DNA of 64,000 nucleotides from Flammula alnicola. Taxonomy: Eukaryota > Basidiomycota > Agaricomycetes > Agaricales > Strophariaceae. The translations under genes and the position numbers were made by a program. Where the stretch lies: contig JADNRV010000001.1 in the NCBI GenBank assembly GCA_015499995.1, forward strand, positions 868,001 to 932,000, given 5' to 3'. Shown one piece after another: positions 52,529 through 64,000 of the stretch. A model generated the notes under the pieces. It saw nothing but the letters and a program-made list of their open reading frames with translations. It searched no databases and was not told the origin of the DNA. The number at the start of each line of letters is the position of its first letter. The first letter of the stretch is position 1.

Positions 52529-52967
52529 AAGTCACCATATGCATCCTTCGTATTGTCTCGCTATCCTTATTCGCTTTCTCTTTGGTCATGTTGTATATCC
52601 CTTTCATCATCGCCGCTTATGGTTAATATTACGACCCCGCCATGTATTAGTTTTCTTGTACGAGTAGTAGAGTACAGTGGCATGTATATATCTAATGTCG
52701 ATTGAATGTTGTCATATTTTTAGAATGATGACTCGGCTCTTATGATTTTTTGAATGGAGTTAGATCATGTCCGCATTTGGGTATCAGTGCACGACAAGCA
52801 AGGACGATAATAATTTTTGTGACTGCTGTAGCGCGACAGCCACGAACGTGCGCACTGTCTTTCTTTCTTCATCACTCCTCAGTCCTTGCTCTGCCCCACT
52901 GGAACTAGGCTTCCTCTTATAATCGAGGCATTCACTTGTCTCGCTCTATCTCACTTCATTGTGAATC
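52529..52967. other. Intergenic region
   Basis: About 440 bp between a small gene and the endopolyphosphatase gene, same direction. No feature beyond the expected 3' end and promoter was seen. Confidence 0.4.
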
Positions 52968-55597
52968 ATGCTCTGGTCTTCGTCCTTGTTCTTGCTCGTC
53001 GCAGGTTTTGTGATCGACGATGTCGTTTCTTCGCCGGTACAGGTACCGTTTGGAGTCGAGCCCCTTAGTGAGCCCACCCAGCATTGGGCGCATATATTTA
53101 TCACTAACCTTTTTAAAAGAACCGAGGAAGCTGCGCGGACGGTTTCTACATATAACAGACATACATCCAGATCCACACTACACACCTCGAACTTCACAGT
53201 CGACTGCATGTCATAGGAAAAAGCCAAAGAAGAAGAAGAACGGAGCGCTCTATTACGGAACACCCTACTCGTACGTTATATCACCTGGTCTCGTGCGTTG
53301 GCGTTGACTTCTGTCTGTAGAGAATGCGATTCCCCATTCCACCTTACCAACCACACGCTGGACTTTATAAATGAGCACTGGGCAAACGAGATTGATTTCG
53401 TGATATGTGCGTGACTTTCTTTGCCTGTCAACGCCCAGGGCTGATGAGGAGACAGGGACAGGAGATAACGCTAGGTAAATTCAAGATCTCGTTGGCGTCG
53501 CGTAAAGCTGAACATCCTCCAAAGACACGACAATGATCGACAATTACCTCGAACGCCATCGGAAATCAATGGGCTGAACAGAGCGGTCGCTGCGAAGATG
53601 CAGAAGGTATTCACGAGCAAGGGGATTCCAGTTGTGCCCAGCTTAGGTGTGTCGTGCGACTCCTCTTGATACATCACCTACTTACCTTCGCGAACGCCCT
53701 TAGGCAACAACGACGTTTGGCGTGAGTCCCATTTTTTTTGTTATGCCACATCCTTGACTGACTTACATACTTTCAGCACATGTAGGAGACAAATCATTTG
53801 ATATGTTCCTGACACTTTCTGACCGCAAATTTCTTTCTTTGGGACATAGAACATCATGACTCCAGGTACACCCCTTCCTTCTATCATCATCACTATGGCC
53901 ATGACAGTCCTGTCCTAATGTTTTCCGATCGTTTTCTACAGGTCCTAACAGCATCACGAACGAATTCGCTTCGTAAGCTACATTTTCTATCCGTCAATCA
54001 CCTTTTGTGATAGTTTCTGATGTGGTCATGATGCAGGATCTGGAGCCCCTTTATACCTTTCCCTTACCTGCAAGTCTTCCAGCGTGGGGCATACTATACG
54101 GTCGAAGTCATTCCGGATGAGGTGGCTGTCATCAGCCTCAATACCATGTACTTCTACGATTCCAATAAAGGTGTGTTTCCCATCTGATCTTTTTGTGATT
54201 CCACACTGATATCAAATCTTAGTTGTGTCGGGTTGCTCGTACAAGGAACCCAATGATCCAGGAAATCTTCAAATTGATTGGATGGAAGTGCAACTCGAAA
54301 TGTACCGCAACAGGGGAATGCAGGTACGATCTTCGCGCTCTAAATGAAATACACAGCTTTATTTCAGAATCTCAGGTCTGGATAGCGGGTATGTTTTTTA
54401 TACAAGACAATTGCGGAGGAATATTCGACTGAATTATACTAGGGCATGTACCACCCTCATCTGAAAATTATTTCTCTGAATGCGTGAGTTTCTGTCGTTC
54501 TGCATCTAATTTTGAGCGGATTGTGGATGCTTATATGCTTGACCTTTTGTAGTATGTTCGCTACGTCGAGCTCGCCTTGCGCTTTCAAGACACGATTCTA
54601 GGCCATTTATACGGGGTATGGATCAACTTGACAATTGTGCAGCTCGCCTATTTATTAACTCGGTTTTCTAGCATATGAATGTAGATCATGTAGGCTTTGA
54701 TACGCAGGCTCCCGGCCAACCCGAAACACTGATCATTGGACAGTTCTTTTTCTTAGAAGCTGGAGATCTGGGTATTTTTCCTGACTTGGAGCCGGAGAAA
54801 AATCACGGCGACGAGCCAAAGTCGTTGAACCAGGGCGGGTTTTTCCAAACACTCCTGGGAGAATTTATGACTCTGCCAAAGTCTCCGAAGCTGACAGATT
54901 ATGCGGTGGTCAACGTCGCGCCGTCTGTCGTGCCAAATCCGTACACACCGTCTTTCAGAATATTTTCGTACAACGTGACGGGAGCAAACGGCAACTTATC
55001 CCAAGATATGCAGAAGAAAAAGAAGAAGAAGCCGAAACGCCGACATGGTCATCATCCAGTAGGTGGGGGGAACAAGACTGCCAGCTGTGAAGAGCCGGAA
55101 TATCGGGATACATGGCGGTGTCATCTAGATCAGCCATGGTACTCCGACTCTAGCTCTCCTTCGCGCAAAAATCAGCGATGGACGCCACTGGGCTATGCGC
55201 AGGTCAGTGTTTACTTTAAAACGTGTAGGAAACAATGGCGCTCATTCAGCTCTTGTTGAAACTATTTTAGTACTATATTCCGAACCTAGATAAGGCGAAC
55301 AAGAGCTATGCGCCGCAGTTTGAGCTCGAATACCTTACATATGCGCTCGACTCGCTGCATCCCGCAGGTACGAAAGAGGACGCCCAGAAGGAGTTTGCCT
55401 ACCCGGTTCCTGTGAGGCATCTGCCAGAGTCGCTGAGAGAACCTGGCGTTGTGAAGAGTAAATATGCACCCTATCGGATGGACGACCTGACGATTCCGTC
55501 CTGGATACGACTTGCACGTCAATTGGCGGACGGTAAACGGCGGAAGCTGCGAAAGAGGTTTCGTAAGTACATGTTTCTTGGCGGTGAAGAAGAGTAG
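52968..55597 (+). CDS. ppn1: Endopolyphosphatase (Ppn1-like)
   Basis: It starts MLWSSSLFLLVAGFVIDDVV, a signal anchor. The metallophosphatase motifs run in order: FLHITDIHPDPHY (metal-binding DxH), VIWTGDNARHDND (GD), SLGNNDVWPHNIMTPGPNSI (GNND), VISLNTMYFYDSN, WIAGHVPP (GHxPP) and LYGHMNVDH (GH). The C-terminal third is Lys-rich in the middle (KKKKKKPKRRHGHH) and ends FRKYMFLGGEEE, TAG 55595-55597. Ppn1 cleaves long polyphosphate chains in the vacuole and is itself matured by vacuolar proteases, which links it functionally, though not by position, to Pep4. The catalytic GD and GNND motifs are encoded by a run of tiny exons (19, 18, 5, 16 and 31 nt). The other exons are of normal size. Confidence 0.92.
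53456..53972 (+). other. Microexon cluster in the endopolyphosphatase gene
   Basis: Exons read as 53456-53474 (19 nt, WTGDNA), 53704-53721 (18 nt, GNNDVW), 53777-53781 (5 nt, CACAT), 53850-53865 (16 nt, NIMTP) and 53942-53972 (31 nt). Joined, they rebuild conserved metallophosphatase motifs in frame, including NDVWPHNIM across the 5-nt exon. Confidence 0.75.
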
Positions 55598-56097
55598 TGT
55601 ATTTTAAAGGGGATAGTAATTGGATGAGAGGGCTTTCCGGGGGAGGTCGTTCTTTGAAATGTGATGAACTTTTTATGATATGTCATCTGATGACCGAATA
55701 AGACAATTGTTGAGTGTGTGGGAAAGTATTGGAATACTAAAAAGGATTTGGTTGTTGTCTTGACTACACTCTGCAGTATCGTGGTGATCTGGTAACCAAA
55801 CCTTCATTCCGAAATCTCAAGAGTCGAACGGCCTTTCCGCTAATTATCGAGTCGGCGGGAGCCTGACACCCACTTCGTTCCGTATTCTCTCTGTGCAGTT
55901 CTCTCTTTTCTCCTGCACTACCTCAAAGGACTTTTTTTTTCATTCTTTCATCCGACACCGCATCGCCTTTTTGTTATTTCACTCTCCTTCACCTCTTTCT
56001 TTTTTCTCCCCCGGCTGGCCCGTTCGTCTCCCACATACCGAGGAGCACCACCATCCTTTGATTTCTCTATCTCATAGCCCTCCTACCCCTGTCCAGC
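55598..56097. promoter_or_regulatory. Promoter and CT-rich leader of the RFX gene
   Basis: About 500 bp. From 55880 to 56090 the plus strand is dominated by C and T, with runs such as CTTTTTTTTTTCATTC. Such pyrimidine tracts are frequent just upstream of basidiomycete start codons. No other gene was seen. Confidence 0.5.
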
Positions 56098-59000
56098 ATG
56101 ACGGCCGTCAACATGCAGATGATGCCCACCAGCATGCCTCTCGATTTCCTACCAGCACACCCTAACCACTCCAGATCCAACTCTGTCTCCTCAAACTCGA
56201 CCCACTCGACCCATTCTCGCCCACACTCATCGCACGGCAGCTTAAATCGGATGCAACCCGGGGTAGGTCCTTCGGCAGAGGATCTTTATAGGGCGTCGTA
56301 TCATTTGGGACATCACAACCTCATGCACAACGATCTAGTGCGTTCATTTTCCCCCTCCTCTCTTTTTTGTTATCTTATTCAGCTAATCGTCGCACGTCAG
56401 TCCCCGCCAAACCATAATATCACGAATCCTGCGTTAAAAGGCCCCCTTCGCCCTAGCCATATTAGGGCTCGTGTGGCTGCATCACCTTATCCTCGCGATA
56501 CAGACAGCGTCCATTCTTCATCCAGCGAAACGGACGACATTTCGATGTATCTTCAGAATGCGACACCTGATTACCAGGCGATGTTCGGCGGGGGTCCGAC
56601 CATGGCCCCTAGCCAAGACGCCCTTCACACAACAGGGGCTTTTGGTCGAATGTCCTTGTCCTCAGATCACGCACTGGAAAAACTCGCGGCTAATGTCCGT
56701 GCAGCGACTACGACGAGCGCTTCTGACAGGGCAAAACAAATTTTTGTTCAAGCTTGGTCCGTGTCTTGTTGTTGATCGAGAAAAAATTAATGCATGGACC
56801 ATTACTAATAATTGACCTCTAACAGGTTGACTGCCAACTATGCCCCTTACCCTGATGGCAATGTGCCCCGGCAGGGGCTCTACTTTTCTTATCGCAGAGT
56901 TTGCGATCAGTATGGTATTCCCCACATCAACACCGCTACGTTGGGCAAGGCTATTCGCCTTTGCTTCCCAACTATTAAAACTCGGCGTCTGGGTGTCCGA
57001 GGAAACAGTAAATATCACTGTGCGTATTTCTTGGACCACTCGTCAAGGCCCCGATTTTGAGCTCATGTTCCGCTATAGATTGCGGCATCAGGCCTGCAAC
57101 CTCAGCAGAGGCGGAGTGGCTCCAGGACTATATCCACAAATCAAATAATAACGCCGCCCAAACTTCCGTCAATGCTGCTCGTCTGAGCCATGACCAATCC
57201 GAACCGCCGAATAGAAGCGAAGATCGCTCCGACGAAGATGATGAAGACGATTCAGAGGGGAATAATTCCGTCCCTGGGTCCAAGCGCAATTCACTCACCC
57301 TCTCAGGCGATATCAAGAATTTGGCATTTACAGACGATTTGAGCGACAAGACGCCGACTGCCGCTACCCTCCTCTCGCAAGTACAATCTGCGGGGCGGCC
57401 ATCTGGAACATTTCCTTCGCATGCTTCCATCCGCCGGCACCCTCAGCAAGAGCCGAACTTGACGCTTCAAGCGCATTCACCACCCACCCCTAATTCCGGA
57501 GCTTACCTGTCTCCACAGCAGAATATGTCGGTTCGCCACCTGCCACATTTCCCATCAATCGAAGATGCAGTTGCGAATTCAACGTCTTCACATGGGATGG
57601 CTGCCCGGGAAGTTTGGGGTTGGTTCCAGGATCATCTTGATGCGCTCTTGGAAAGCGTCCGATCATTTCGTTTCGACCAGTTCGAGATGCACTTGCGCAC
57701 TTTCTGGACCAATTTGAATGGCGTTCACCGCGAGATTGTTCATGCACCTGCGATTGCAGGCCTCATGGCTCGGGCAGATGCCATCGTCTACGACGTATGA
57801 ATTTTTCATTCTTCTAAATAAAGCTTAGCACTAATTCTTTCCTTCGCAGGAAATTCTCGAGATTTTGCGATCTCAGATGCTGTCTCCCATTCCCCCTGCA
57901 TCGCTTTCGAGTCTCCGGCAGCTCGCTCTCAAGATGGAAAAAATTCTCCTTGTTGCGTTAGAAAATTATGGTAATACTTTTGTGGAACCTAAAGTGGAGT
58001 TAGGCGCTCGCTTCGGCCATCTCGTTTGTCAGTGCTTCTTACTTGCATTTTAGTGTCATCAGTCATACTAAAACACTTGGATATTTTTAGTGCGATTCCT
58101 GGACATCTATCAAGTCACACAGGCGTTAAACACTGTGCTCACAAACCAGAAACAGTTAGCCGAGATGCGCAGATCCTGGCAGAAAGTCGATTTCGAGTCT
58201 GTCCGAAATCAGTCCGCTTTGGTCTGCAACTGCCGTCACGAAGACCTCGTACAGTTGCTTGAGGTCGAATTTGTCGCCGTTTTGGAAAGCCTGTCCAAGA
58301 CCAATGAGCCCGTGCGCGAGGTCATGAGCTGGGCTGACAAATGTTGCGAAAGGCTTATGGGAAGTAACCGTGCAAACCATGCTGGCCAAGAGGAGAGGGG
58401 TACTATGAGTTCTCGCAGTGTTCTCATTAGATGGGGATATGTTACAAGTCAAGTAATGAGAGATCTGGTAAGTCTTATCGCATGCTTCTTCCCAAAATAT
58501 CTTTTGCTTATTTACTCGTCCTAAAAACAGACAATCCGCAGCGACCCAGCCTTCGGTGCTTTCCAGATACTGAAACTCTTCCTCGAGTAAGTCATTGACA
58601 TGAACAGCTTCCATCATGACAGTCTTTTGATCCTTTCCCTTTTTTAGTGATTGGATTGCGGTCAATGTTCTCAGGAGTGTTGCGCTTTCCACTAATTCTG
58701 TGGCTGCTTCTGTGGAACCAGTCATGCAGCAGCAGTTTTTCTCTTTGTCTCCCATGGCTGGACAGGAAAGCTTTGGATCGATGGATTCTCGGCCGCAACA
58801 CTTGATGGCGCACACGCCCACGACGTCGAGCATGCTTGCTGCCCTCCAGCACGATTCTTATGGCTCAGGCTCCTTGGACCCGTCCTCCTCCTCGTTCAGT
58901 ACCGACGCATATGGCTCGATGTCCTACATGGATACCTCGGCGAATCAGGATGATGCCCTCGGCTCTGGCCACCAACCAGGCTTATCTTTTTCCGACTTCA

Positions 59001-59131
59001 CAGGCTCAGGAAGCACATTTGATGTTTCGAGCTTTACATCCCAGGATCTCGGGCTCAATGCGCCGGTCACTCCAGCCAGTGAAGGAGAGCACGAACCGGA
59101 ACCTGTGAAATCAGAGCAGCCGGCCGCATGA
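56098..59131 (+). CDS. RFX-family winged-helix transcription factor
   Basis: It starts MTAVNMQMMPTSMPLDFLPA. After a Ser/His/Pro-rich N-terminus comes the RFX DNA-binding domain: WLTANYAPYPDGNVPRQGLY, FSYRRVCDQYGIPHINTATL, GKAIRLCFPTIKTRRLGVRG and NSKYHYCGIRP (the last spans an intron). The downstream half has the extended helical dimerisation-type region (REVWGWFQDHLDALLESVRS and TNQKQLAEMRRSWQKVDFES). The tail is Ser/Gly/Asp-rich, ending VKSEQPAA and TGA 59129-59131. Fungal RFX proteins such as Crt1 and sak1 repress or activate DNA-damage and cell-cycle genes by binding X-box palindromes. The preceding gene ends about 500 bp upstream. Confidence 0.92.
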
Positions 59132-59494
59132 TGCTGACAGTTTCCTTTCCTTTCTTGGGTTGAAAATCTTTGCTTTTTTCGTACAATTCTTGTTGTCTAG
59201 TACGTCTCGTCGCCTCTCCTATTTTGTTTCATATATTTTATTGCCCGTAGCCCATGTATCGATTTTGACCTTTCCTCTGCTTTTTTTTTCGTTTTCTGAC
59301 CTTTTAATAACTGTAAAGAGTATCCTGCTCGCGGATTTCTTGATATTCGCTCCTCGCTCAATCCTTGTTTATTTAATTTAACAGTCGTTCTTTATGCAAA
59401 CGAGCGGTATGAATTAAGTTAGTTGAGATGTGATCCAAGAATAACAAATGAGTCTAGTATCTGTTTACTTTAAGTACTGTACGACATCCAACAC
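59132..59494. other. Tail-to-tail intergenic region
   Basis: About 360 bp, T-rich, between the RFX stop and the stop of the Bfr1-like gene. It should hold both 3' ends. No gene or repeat was seen. Confidence 0.45.
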
Positions 59495-61312
59495 CTAAGA
59501 TGATTCCGTCACTGCTCCGTCTTCATGGATAGCCTCCAATTTGTTATCAACAACTTCGGTTGGAACTGAAGCAAGGTGGGTAGCCCCAGTCAGAGGAGTG
59601 GGGGTGGGTTCAACAAACCCACCGGGAGTCTCGCCCCCAGCATAAAGAGGCGTTACTTCTGAGGAAACGGGTTCTCCTTTTGTCAAACGCTGAATTTCCG
59701 CTTCAGCTTTAGCAACGTTCTCGGCCGTTACACGAGGTTGGTTTGCTTCGAACCATGCCTTCTTGGTGCTCAAGTCTTCAATAAGGCGAGGTACATCAGC
59801 GTTTGAGGCGGGAGGAGGGATCGACAACGCCAAGAGAGCAGAAAGTGTGGGAAGTGGTACGTGAAGCGACCCAGATGTCGCAGGTGTGGGTGCAGTCTCC
59901 CCAGTTGGTATGTTGCTATTAGGCTTGGTACCCTTCTTGGCCTTGCTCTTGCTTTTACCACCAACGAAATAGGCGTCTTCCTCTTCACCTTTCTTCTTGC
60001 GGACGATGACGCCCTCGGGAGCATCCTCGACCTTTCGAAGTTCCAGTTTTGGTACACCCGCAACTTCGGTCTTGGCAGGAGGCGCCGTCGACTTGTAGGT
60101 GACATTGCCGGTGGCTTTGCCAGAGAAATAATCGATGAGCGTCTGGCAATCCTCGATGTGTGCTTGGAAAGCGGGTACCTGGGCCTCCTCCAGGATACGT
60201 TCAGCGATTTCCTTCTTCTTCGCAGCCTCATCAGTGGCGCGCTGTGCACGAGCCTTTTCAGCGCGCCTAGCACGATCTTCGTTCACTTTGTTCCAATGAC
60301 GGTCGTTTGCCTCGCGGTAGTGTTGTACTTGCTCGCGCTTCTCGTCGAAGAGAACCTTGAGCTGGCCCTGGATCTTGTCACGCTCCTCGAAGAGCTTGGA
60401 GCGGCTGGCATAGGCTTCGTCGCCCTCCTTCTTCAGCTCATCGAGTTCAGCCTTGATTGCATCGTAACGTTCCGAGATGGCTTTCGAGGCAGGATCGTCA
60501 AGCTCTTTACGCAAATCCTCGATTTTTTGGCGGTCCGCTTCTATGCTTTCTTGGTCTGCTTGGAAACCCTCAACAGCCTTCCTGTTCCTTTTGGTACTGC
60601 TAATCTCCTGGAGTGCGCGTTTTTCGTCAGCGAGCTTCATGCTGCCGGACTCGACTTGCTTCTCCAAGTTTCTATTTTTATATTTTAGCACAAGTAACAA
60701 ATGGACCGAAGGACATACTTGATATGTGTGTCGACTTCTGCGACATTTTTGAAGGGGATTTTTGACTTTGCTGCCTGCAAATCTTTGATCTTCCGGAGAT
60801 ATTTTAGTACACGCAAGTGAAATGTGAAGAGCAACACGCTGCACCTTCTTTTGAATGCCATCTTGAATGGACTTGATTTGGTCGACAGATTTGCCCCTAG
60901 AATTTTTATTCGTGGATTGCTTGTCACGAATGCTATCAAGCTCAGCACGAAGAGCATTTCTCCTGTCATTTCCAGGGCCGGACTTGGTTGCGACAGCGAT
61001 TTTGTCACGAACAACAGTCTGACAGGCAAGTCAATAGGTTAATAGGTTAATATTAGGGGCACCTATGGGCGTCTAGGCCTTTCGGCTTACCAGTTTAGAC
61101 TGTAGGGCGTCAATTTCGGCCTTGAGCTTCGTCTGTTCAGCGTCATATAGCTTCTTGTCGGGTTTCCCGCTAGCAAATGCTGCGAACTGGTCCGACGTAT
61201 CCTTTTCGACGGTTGAAGATACAGGAGTTGCCGTTCCGCTTGTCGAAGGAGCTTTACCCGCAGAAGCTCCGTTCGTCTTGACAGCAGGAGTTTTCGTTTT
61301 AGGAGCAGGCAT
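59495..61312 (-). CDS. bfr1: Bfr1-like nuclear segregation/mRNP protein
   Basis: It starts MPAPKTKTPAVKTNGASAGK at 61312 and is almost entirely helical and charged, a long coiled coil (LYDAEQTKLKAEIDALQSKL, GSMKLADEKRALQEISSTKR, then REQVQHYREANDRHWNKVNE). A conserved C-terminal block reads IEDCQTLIDYFSGKATGNVT, then a Lys-rich linker and Pro/Thr-rich end, TAA 59497-59495. Introns at about 60710 and 61030 join in frame. Yeast Bfr1 binds mRNAs and polysome complexes at the ER and affects ploidy and secretion. The call rests on the characteristic order of coiled coil and the Gly-rich FSGK stretch. Confidence 0.85.
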
Positions 61313-61568
61313 GGTATTGTAAGGAGTTGATACGTGGACACTTGATCGCTGGTAATGGGAGAGTGTGAACTCGGCGTAATTTTGGCAAATCAAAAACCTG
61401 GGAACGACCGTGAGAAAGCCGTGATGGTGTTCAATGTCTTGAAGTTGGGTCCGCGTTCCGATTCATATAAGTAGGTCGCAGGTGTAACCAGAATTTCTAA
61501 GGAACCAATATAAATGTAAAACAAAATACAAAGTAGTACAAGCGCGCGACCGACGTCTCGTAAGGATC

Positions 61569-62311
61569 CTAGAAAACAACTGCAGTGTCCAGCTTTTCCA
61601 CCTCTCGATAGCATTCCTGGTATAGCTCCGAATAATCATCGTCCTTCTCTTCCGCTTGACCTTCCTTGCGTTTGGTCTTGCGCTTCTGGTTTGGACATAC
61701 CATGACGCAACTGGTCGGTCGTTTCGTTGAGCTCGCGTGGCCGAGTTCTTCCTTCGAGGCGACAAAAATATACGGAATCTGATTTTCTTCACTCAAAATT
61801 GGAAGATGGGAAATGATGTCGATTGGATTGATGTCGGCGGCGAGAATGAGAAGTCTGGTAGAGGTCAAAGTCAGTGCTCAAGCCCACGAAAAGCGTGCAG
61901 ACTTACCCCTTCTCTCCCTTTCTGATGCCCTTCACAACCTCCTTTACTCCGCGTTTTACTTGACGAGCTTTGGAAGCTACCCCAGTGATTCATATAAGTA
62001 CCACGGACGCAGTTGGACAGTGCTAACACGAACCTTTTTTGATAGTCTTGTGCAACTTTTTAACGAGCTTTTTCTGAGCCAGCGGGTGGGCCAATGGGGA
62101 AAGATCCTCAACAGGGATGATGATTTCATCTTTCTCCTTCTTTGACTTTTTGGGTGACTATCGACGAAAGGATTTCAATGACCTATGACACGAAAAAAAA
62201 TATTGTCCAAAATACTCTTTCAAGCGTGTCATCCCCCATGGCGACATCTTCACCGCCTTCCACAGCAGCAGCTACTTCTTTTCTCTTCTTTTCCGACTTG
62301 TCTTTAGGCAT
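61569..62311 (-). CDS. nhp2: H/ACA snoRNP protein Nhp2
   Basis: It starts MPKDKSEKKRKEVAAAVEGG at 62311. The L7Ae/NHP2 fold reads LAQKKLVKKLHKTIKKASKA, RQVKRGVKEVVKGIRKGEKG, LLILAADINPIDIISHLPIL and YIFVASKEELGHASSTKRPT, then SCVMVCP. The tail DDDYSELYQECYREVEKLDT ends AVVF, TAA 61571-61569. Nhp2 is a core protein of the H/ACA snoRNPs that guide pseudouridylation, and of telomerase in some eukaryotes. The four exons are joined by phase-consistent introns. The N-terminal acidic stretch is variable in the family. Confidence 0.92.
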
Positions 62312-62426
62312 CGTGGACGCGAGTTGAGTGAGTAAGAATTTAGAGCAATGATGAACAAAGGGGAGGAAGACTAATTTGTTGTGACAATTCGTGACAGAAA
62401 AGTTGACGAACTTTACGGCCCGCCAG

Positions 62427-62879
62427 ATAAGTCATTAGAATCGCTAAGATTTAAGGATCGGCTTAAATCCTGTTAAATCATAGATCAGGATCTGTGTGAT
62501 GTGACCAGGGTTCGACGCGCTAAGCGAGCCTAAGCGAGCGCGAAGCGATGAACCACGGCCGGTAACTCGGATTAGGCTGGCAAAGGTCAGCAGGATGAGT
62601 GCGAGGACTTCATCGAGGTTTCTGAGGTAGATTATACGAGAAAATCAATTATAATTCAATTGTAATTAGTTTTAAATGTGAAATAAGAAGTAGACATGGA
62701 AAAAAATTATACTTTCAAGTGCAAAAGGTCAGAATCTATGAGTGTCATGCCAGGGTTTCTATTAAATTACTTAGATGTAGACTACACCATCTACACAGGC
62801 TTAATTAATTTTTTAAGTTGGGTAACAAGGGAGATTCAGCCTCTACATACAAGGGAGATTCAGCCTCTACATACTGCAG
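62427..62879. repeat. First copy of a long direct repeat
   Basis: The sequence from ATAAGTCATTAGAATCGC at 62427 to CATACTGCAG recurs at 63548-64000, an offset of 1121 bp. Lines compared by eye show no difference. The left flanks differ (CGCCAG and CTCGAC), so this is the true left edge. The right edge lies beyond 62879 or at the window end for the second copy. Confidence 0.9.
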
Positions 62880-63547
62880 AATGTAAAGGCCCGCTGCAAA
62901 ATAGACAGAAAGCCGTAATAACTTGGAGCGCCGTGCAGTGCGCGGGATATTTACGACAGTGCGTGGGATATTCGTGAGAGACTGAACTGGCTCGAAATCA
63001 GCATCAAGGGTGAGCAAAGTAAGGGTCTGATGCTGGCAACAAAAAGCAGGCTGGCTTTTTTCCGAGCCCCACGCTCCGTGTTCCGTGTGTTCCGTGGGTG
63101 ATCCGCCTTAAATCGTGTTAAATCGTGTTAAATTCAACGAGATAACTGCTTTACCCGCCATAATCGTCACTTTCCTGAAATTTCCTTAAATTCAACCCTC
63201 GGGATGTGTCTAACCATGTCCGGACATGCGAAATCGGCCTCGGAGAGCTCAAAATTAAATTAAGCACATGTATTTACACCCAACTACCTATTTTACAGGA
63301 GGGAGCGGTGAGGGGAGGGAGGCGCAGGGAGGGAGCGTCCACGGAGCGTCCACCTGCGAGCCAGCCCACGGAGGTAAAGAGCGCGCGTCAGCGCGCCCGC
63401 TCCGCCCGAGGCCGAGAGGGTGACGGAACGTGATGTGATGGGGCCAGCCGAGACATGCCGACGATCGCGATCAAAGATGACATCAAATGATGTGACCGCT
63501 AGCCCTTATAAGGCAAGGGCCCGGTCCAGGCCCTTAAATCTCTCGAC

Positions 63548-64000
63548 ATAAGTCATTAGAATCGCTAAGATTTAAGGATCGGCTTAAATCCTGTTAAATC
63601 ATAGATCAGGATCTGTGTGATGTGACCAGGGTTCGACGCGCTAAGCGAGCCTAAGCGAGCGCGAAGCGATGAACCACGGCCGGTAACTCGGATTAGGCTG
63701 GCAAAGGTCAGCAGGATGAGTGCGAGGACTTCATCGAGGTTTCTGAGGTAGATTATACGAGAAAATCAATTATAATTCAATTGTAATTAGTTTTAAATGT
63801 GAAATAAGAAGTAGACATGGAAAAAAATTATACTTTCAAGTGCAAAAGGTCAGAATCTATGAGTGTCATGCCAGGGTTTCTATTAAATTACTTAGATGTA
63901 GACTACACCATCTACACAGGCTTAATTAATTTTTTAAGTTGGGTAACAAGGGAGATTCAGCCTCTACATACAAGGGAGATTCAGCCTCTACATACTGCAG
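63548..64000. repeat. Second copy of the long direct repeat (cut by the window end)
   Basis: Matches 62427-62879 base for base as far as I can tell and runs to the last base of the window. The 668 bp between copies are unique here. The pair may be long terminal repeats or a tandem satellite of about 1.12-kb period. Confidence 0.9.

Larger units (their letters stand above)
62312..64000. other. Repeat-rich region to the window end
   Basis: No gene can be supported. It holds most of a long direct repeat (62427-62879 and 63548-64000), short internal repeats such as a 24-bp tandem copy at 62830-62876, and a GC-rich purine stretch with GGAGGGAG repeats at 63298-63360. TTAAATC(G/C)TGTTAAATC motifs recur. 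This looks like transposon or satellite DNA. Confidence 0.6.

Noticed and set aside
59861..60688. 275-codon plus-strand frame opposite Bfr1
   Set aside because: Hydrophobic text arises from the complement of a charged coiled coil; it has no splice or start support.

Overview
The window is nuclear DNA of a filamentous basidiomycete, most likely an Agaricomycete. Genes are compact and lie on both strands. Nearly every gene is broken by many GT-AG introns of about 45-65 nt, with CTAAY-like branch sites, and the products are fungal-type (Pep4, Cbk1/NDR kinase, Ppn1, Bfr1, Spb4, Ubc8). No bacterial, organellar or viral genes are evident.

Layout. 1-3602 (+): a 5'-truncated, tyrosine/proline-rich repeat protein built from symmetric phase-1 exon cassettes. 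3925-6774 (-): a PUB-domain protein and the vacuolar aspartyl protease Pep4. 7282-16307 (+): a BRD8/Bdc1-like bromodomain protein, a mitochondrial dehydrogenase kinase, an uncharacterised Pro/Tyr-rich protein and an NDR kinase. 16651-19051 (+): the DEAD-box helicase Spb4. 19264-23067 (-): a PX-domain protein. 23255-26956 (+): a cytochrome P450 split by a 1157-bp DNA transposon with a 7-bp target duplication. 26957-28806: a gene-poor stretch. 28807-30918 (-): a RING/LON protein, sharing a 123-bp divergent promoter with an STB6-like protein (31042-35874, +). 36145-42900: CCDC47-like, a small unknown protein, glucose-6-phosphate dehydrogenase, THOC5 and Ubc8. 43515-47218 (-): three small multi-pass membrane proteins, two of them MARVEL-like. 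47219-48263: AT-rich, with inverted repeats. 48264-51203 (-): acetoacetyl-CoA synthetase. 51871-55597 (+): a small unknown gene and the endopolyphosphatase Ppn1. 56098-59131 (+): an RFX transcription factor. 59495-62311 (-): Bfr1 and Nhp2. 62427-64000: a long direct repeat cut by the window end.

Most genes are unrelated housekeeping genes. Loose themes are vacuole/polyphosphate (Pep4, Ppn1), polarity and morphogenesis (NDR kinase), RNA biogenesis (Spb4, Nhp2, THOC5, Bfr1) and ubiquitin (RING/LON, Ubc8, PUB). The least explained item is the first gene. All of its visible introns are phase 1 and every internal exon but one is a multiple of three, so cassettes could be skipped or duplicated without changing frame; the one exception would break the frame unless skipped.

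Several otherwise conserved genes carry isolated one-base frame breaks, which may be sequencing undercalls rather than biology. Exon structures were read by eye from splice signals and reading frames, so gene ends and small exons are approximate.
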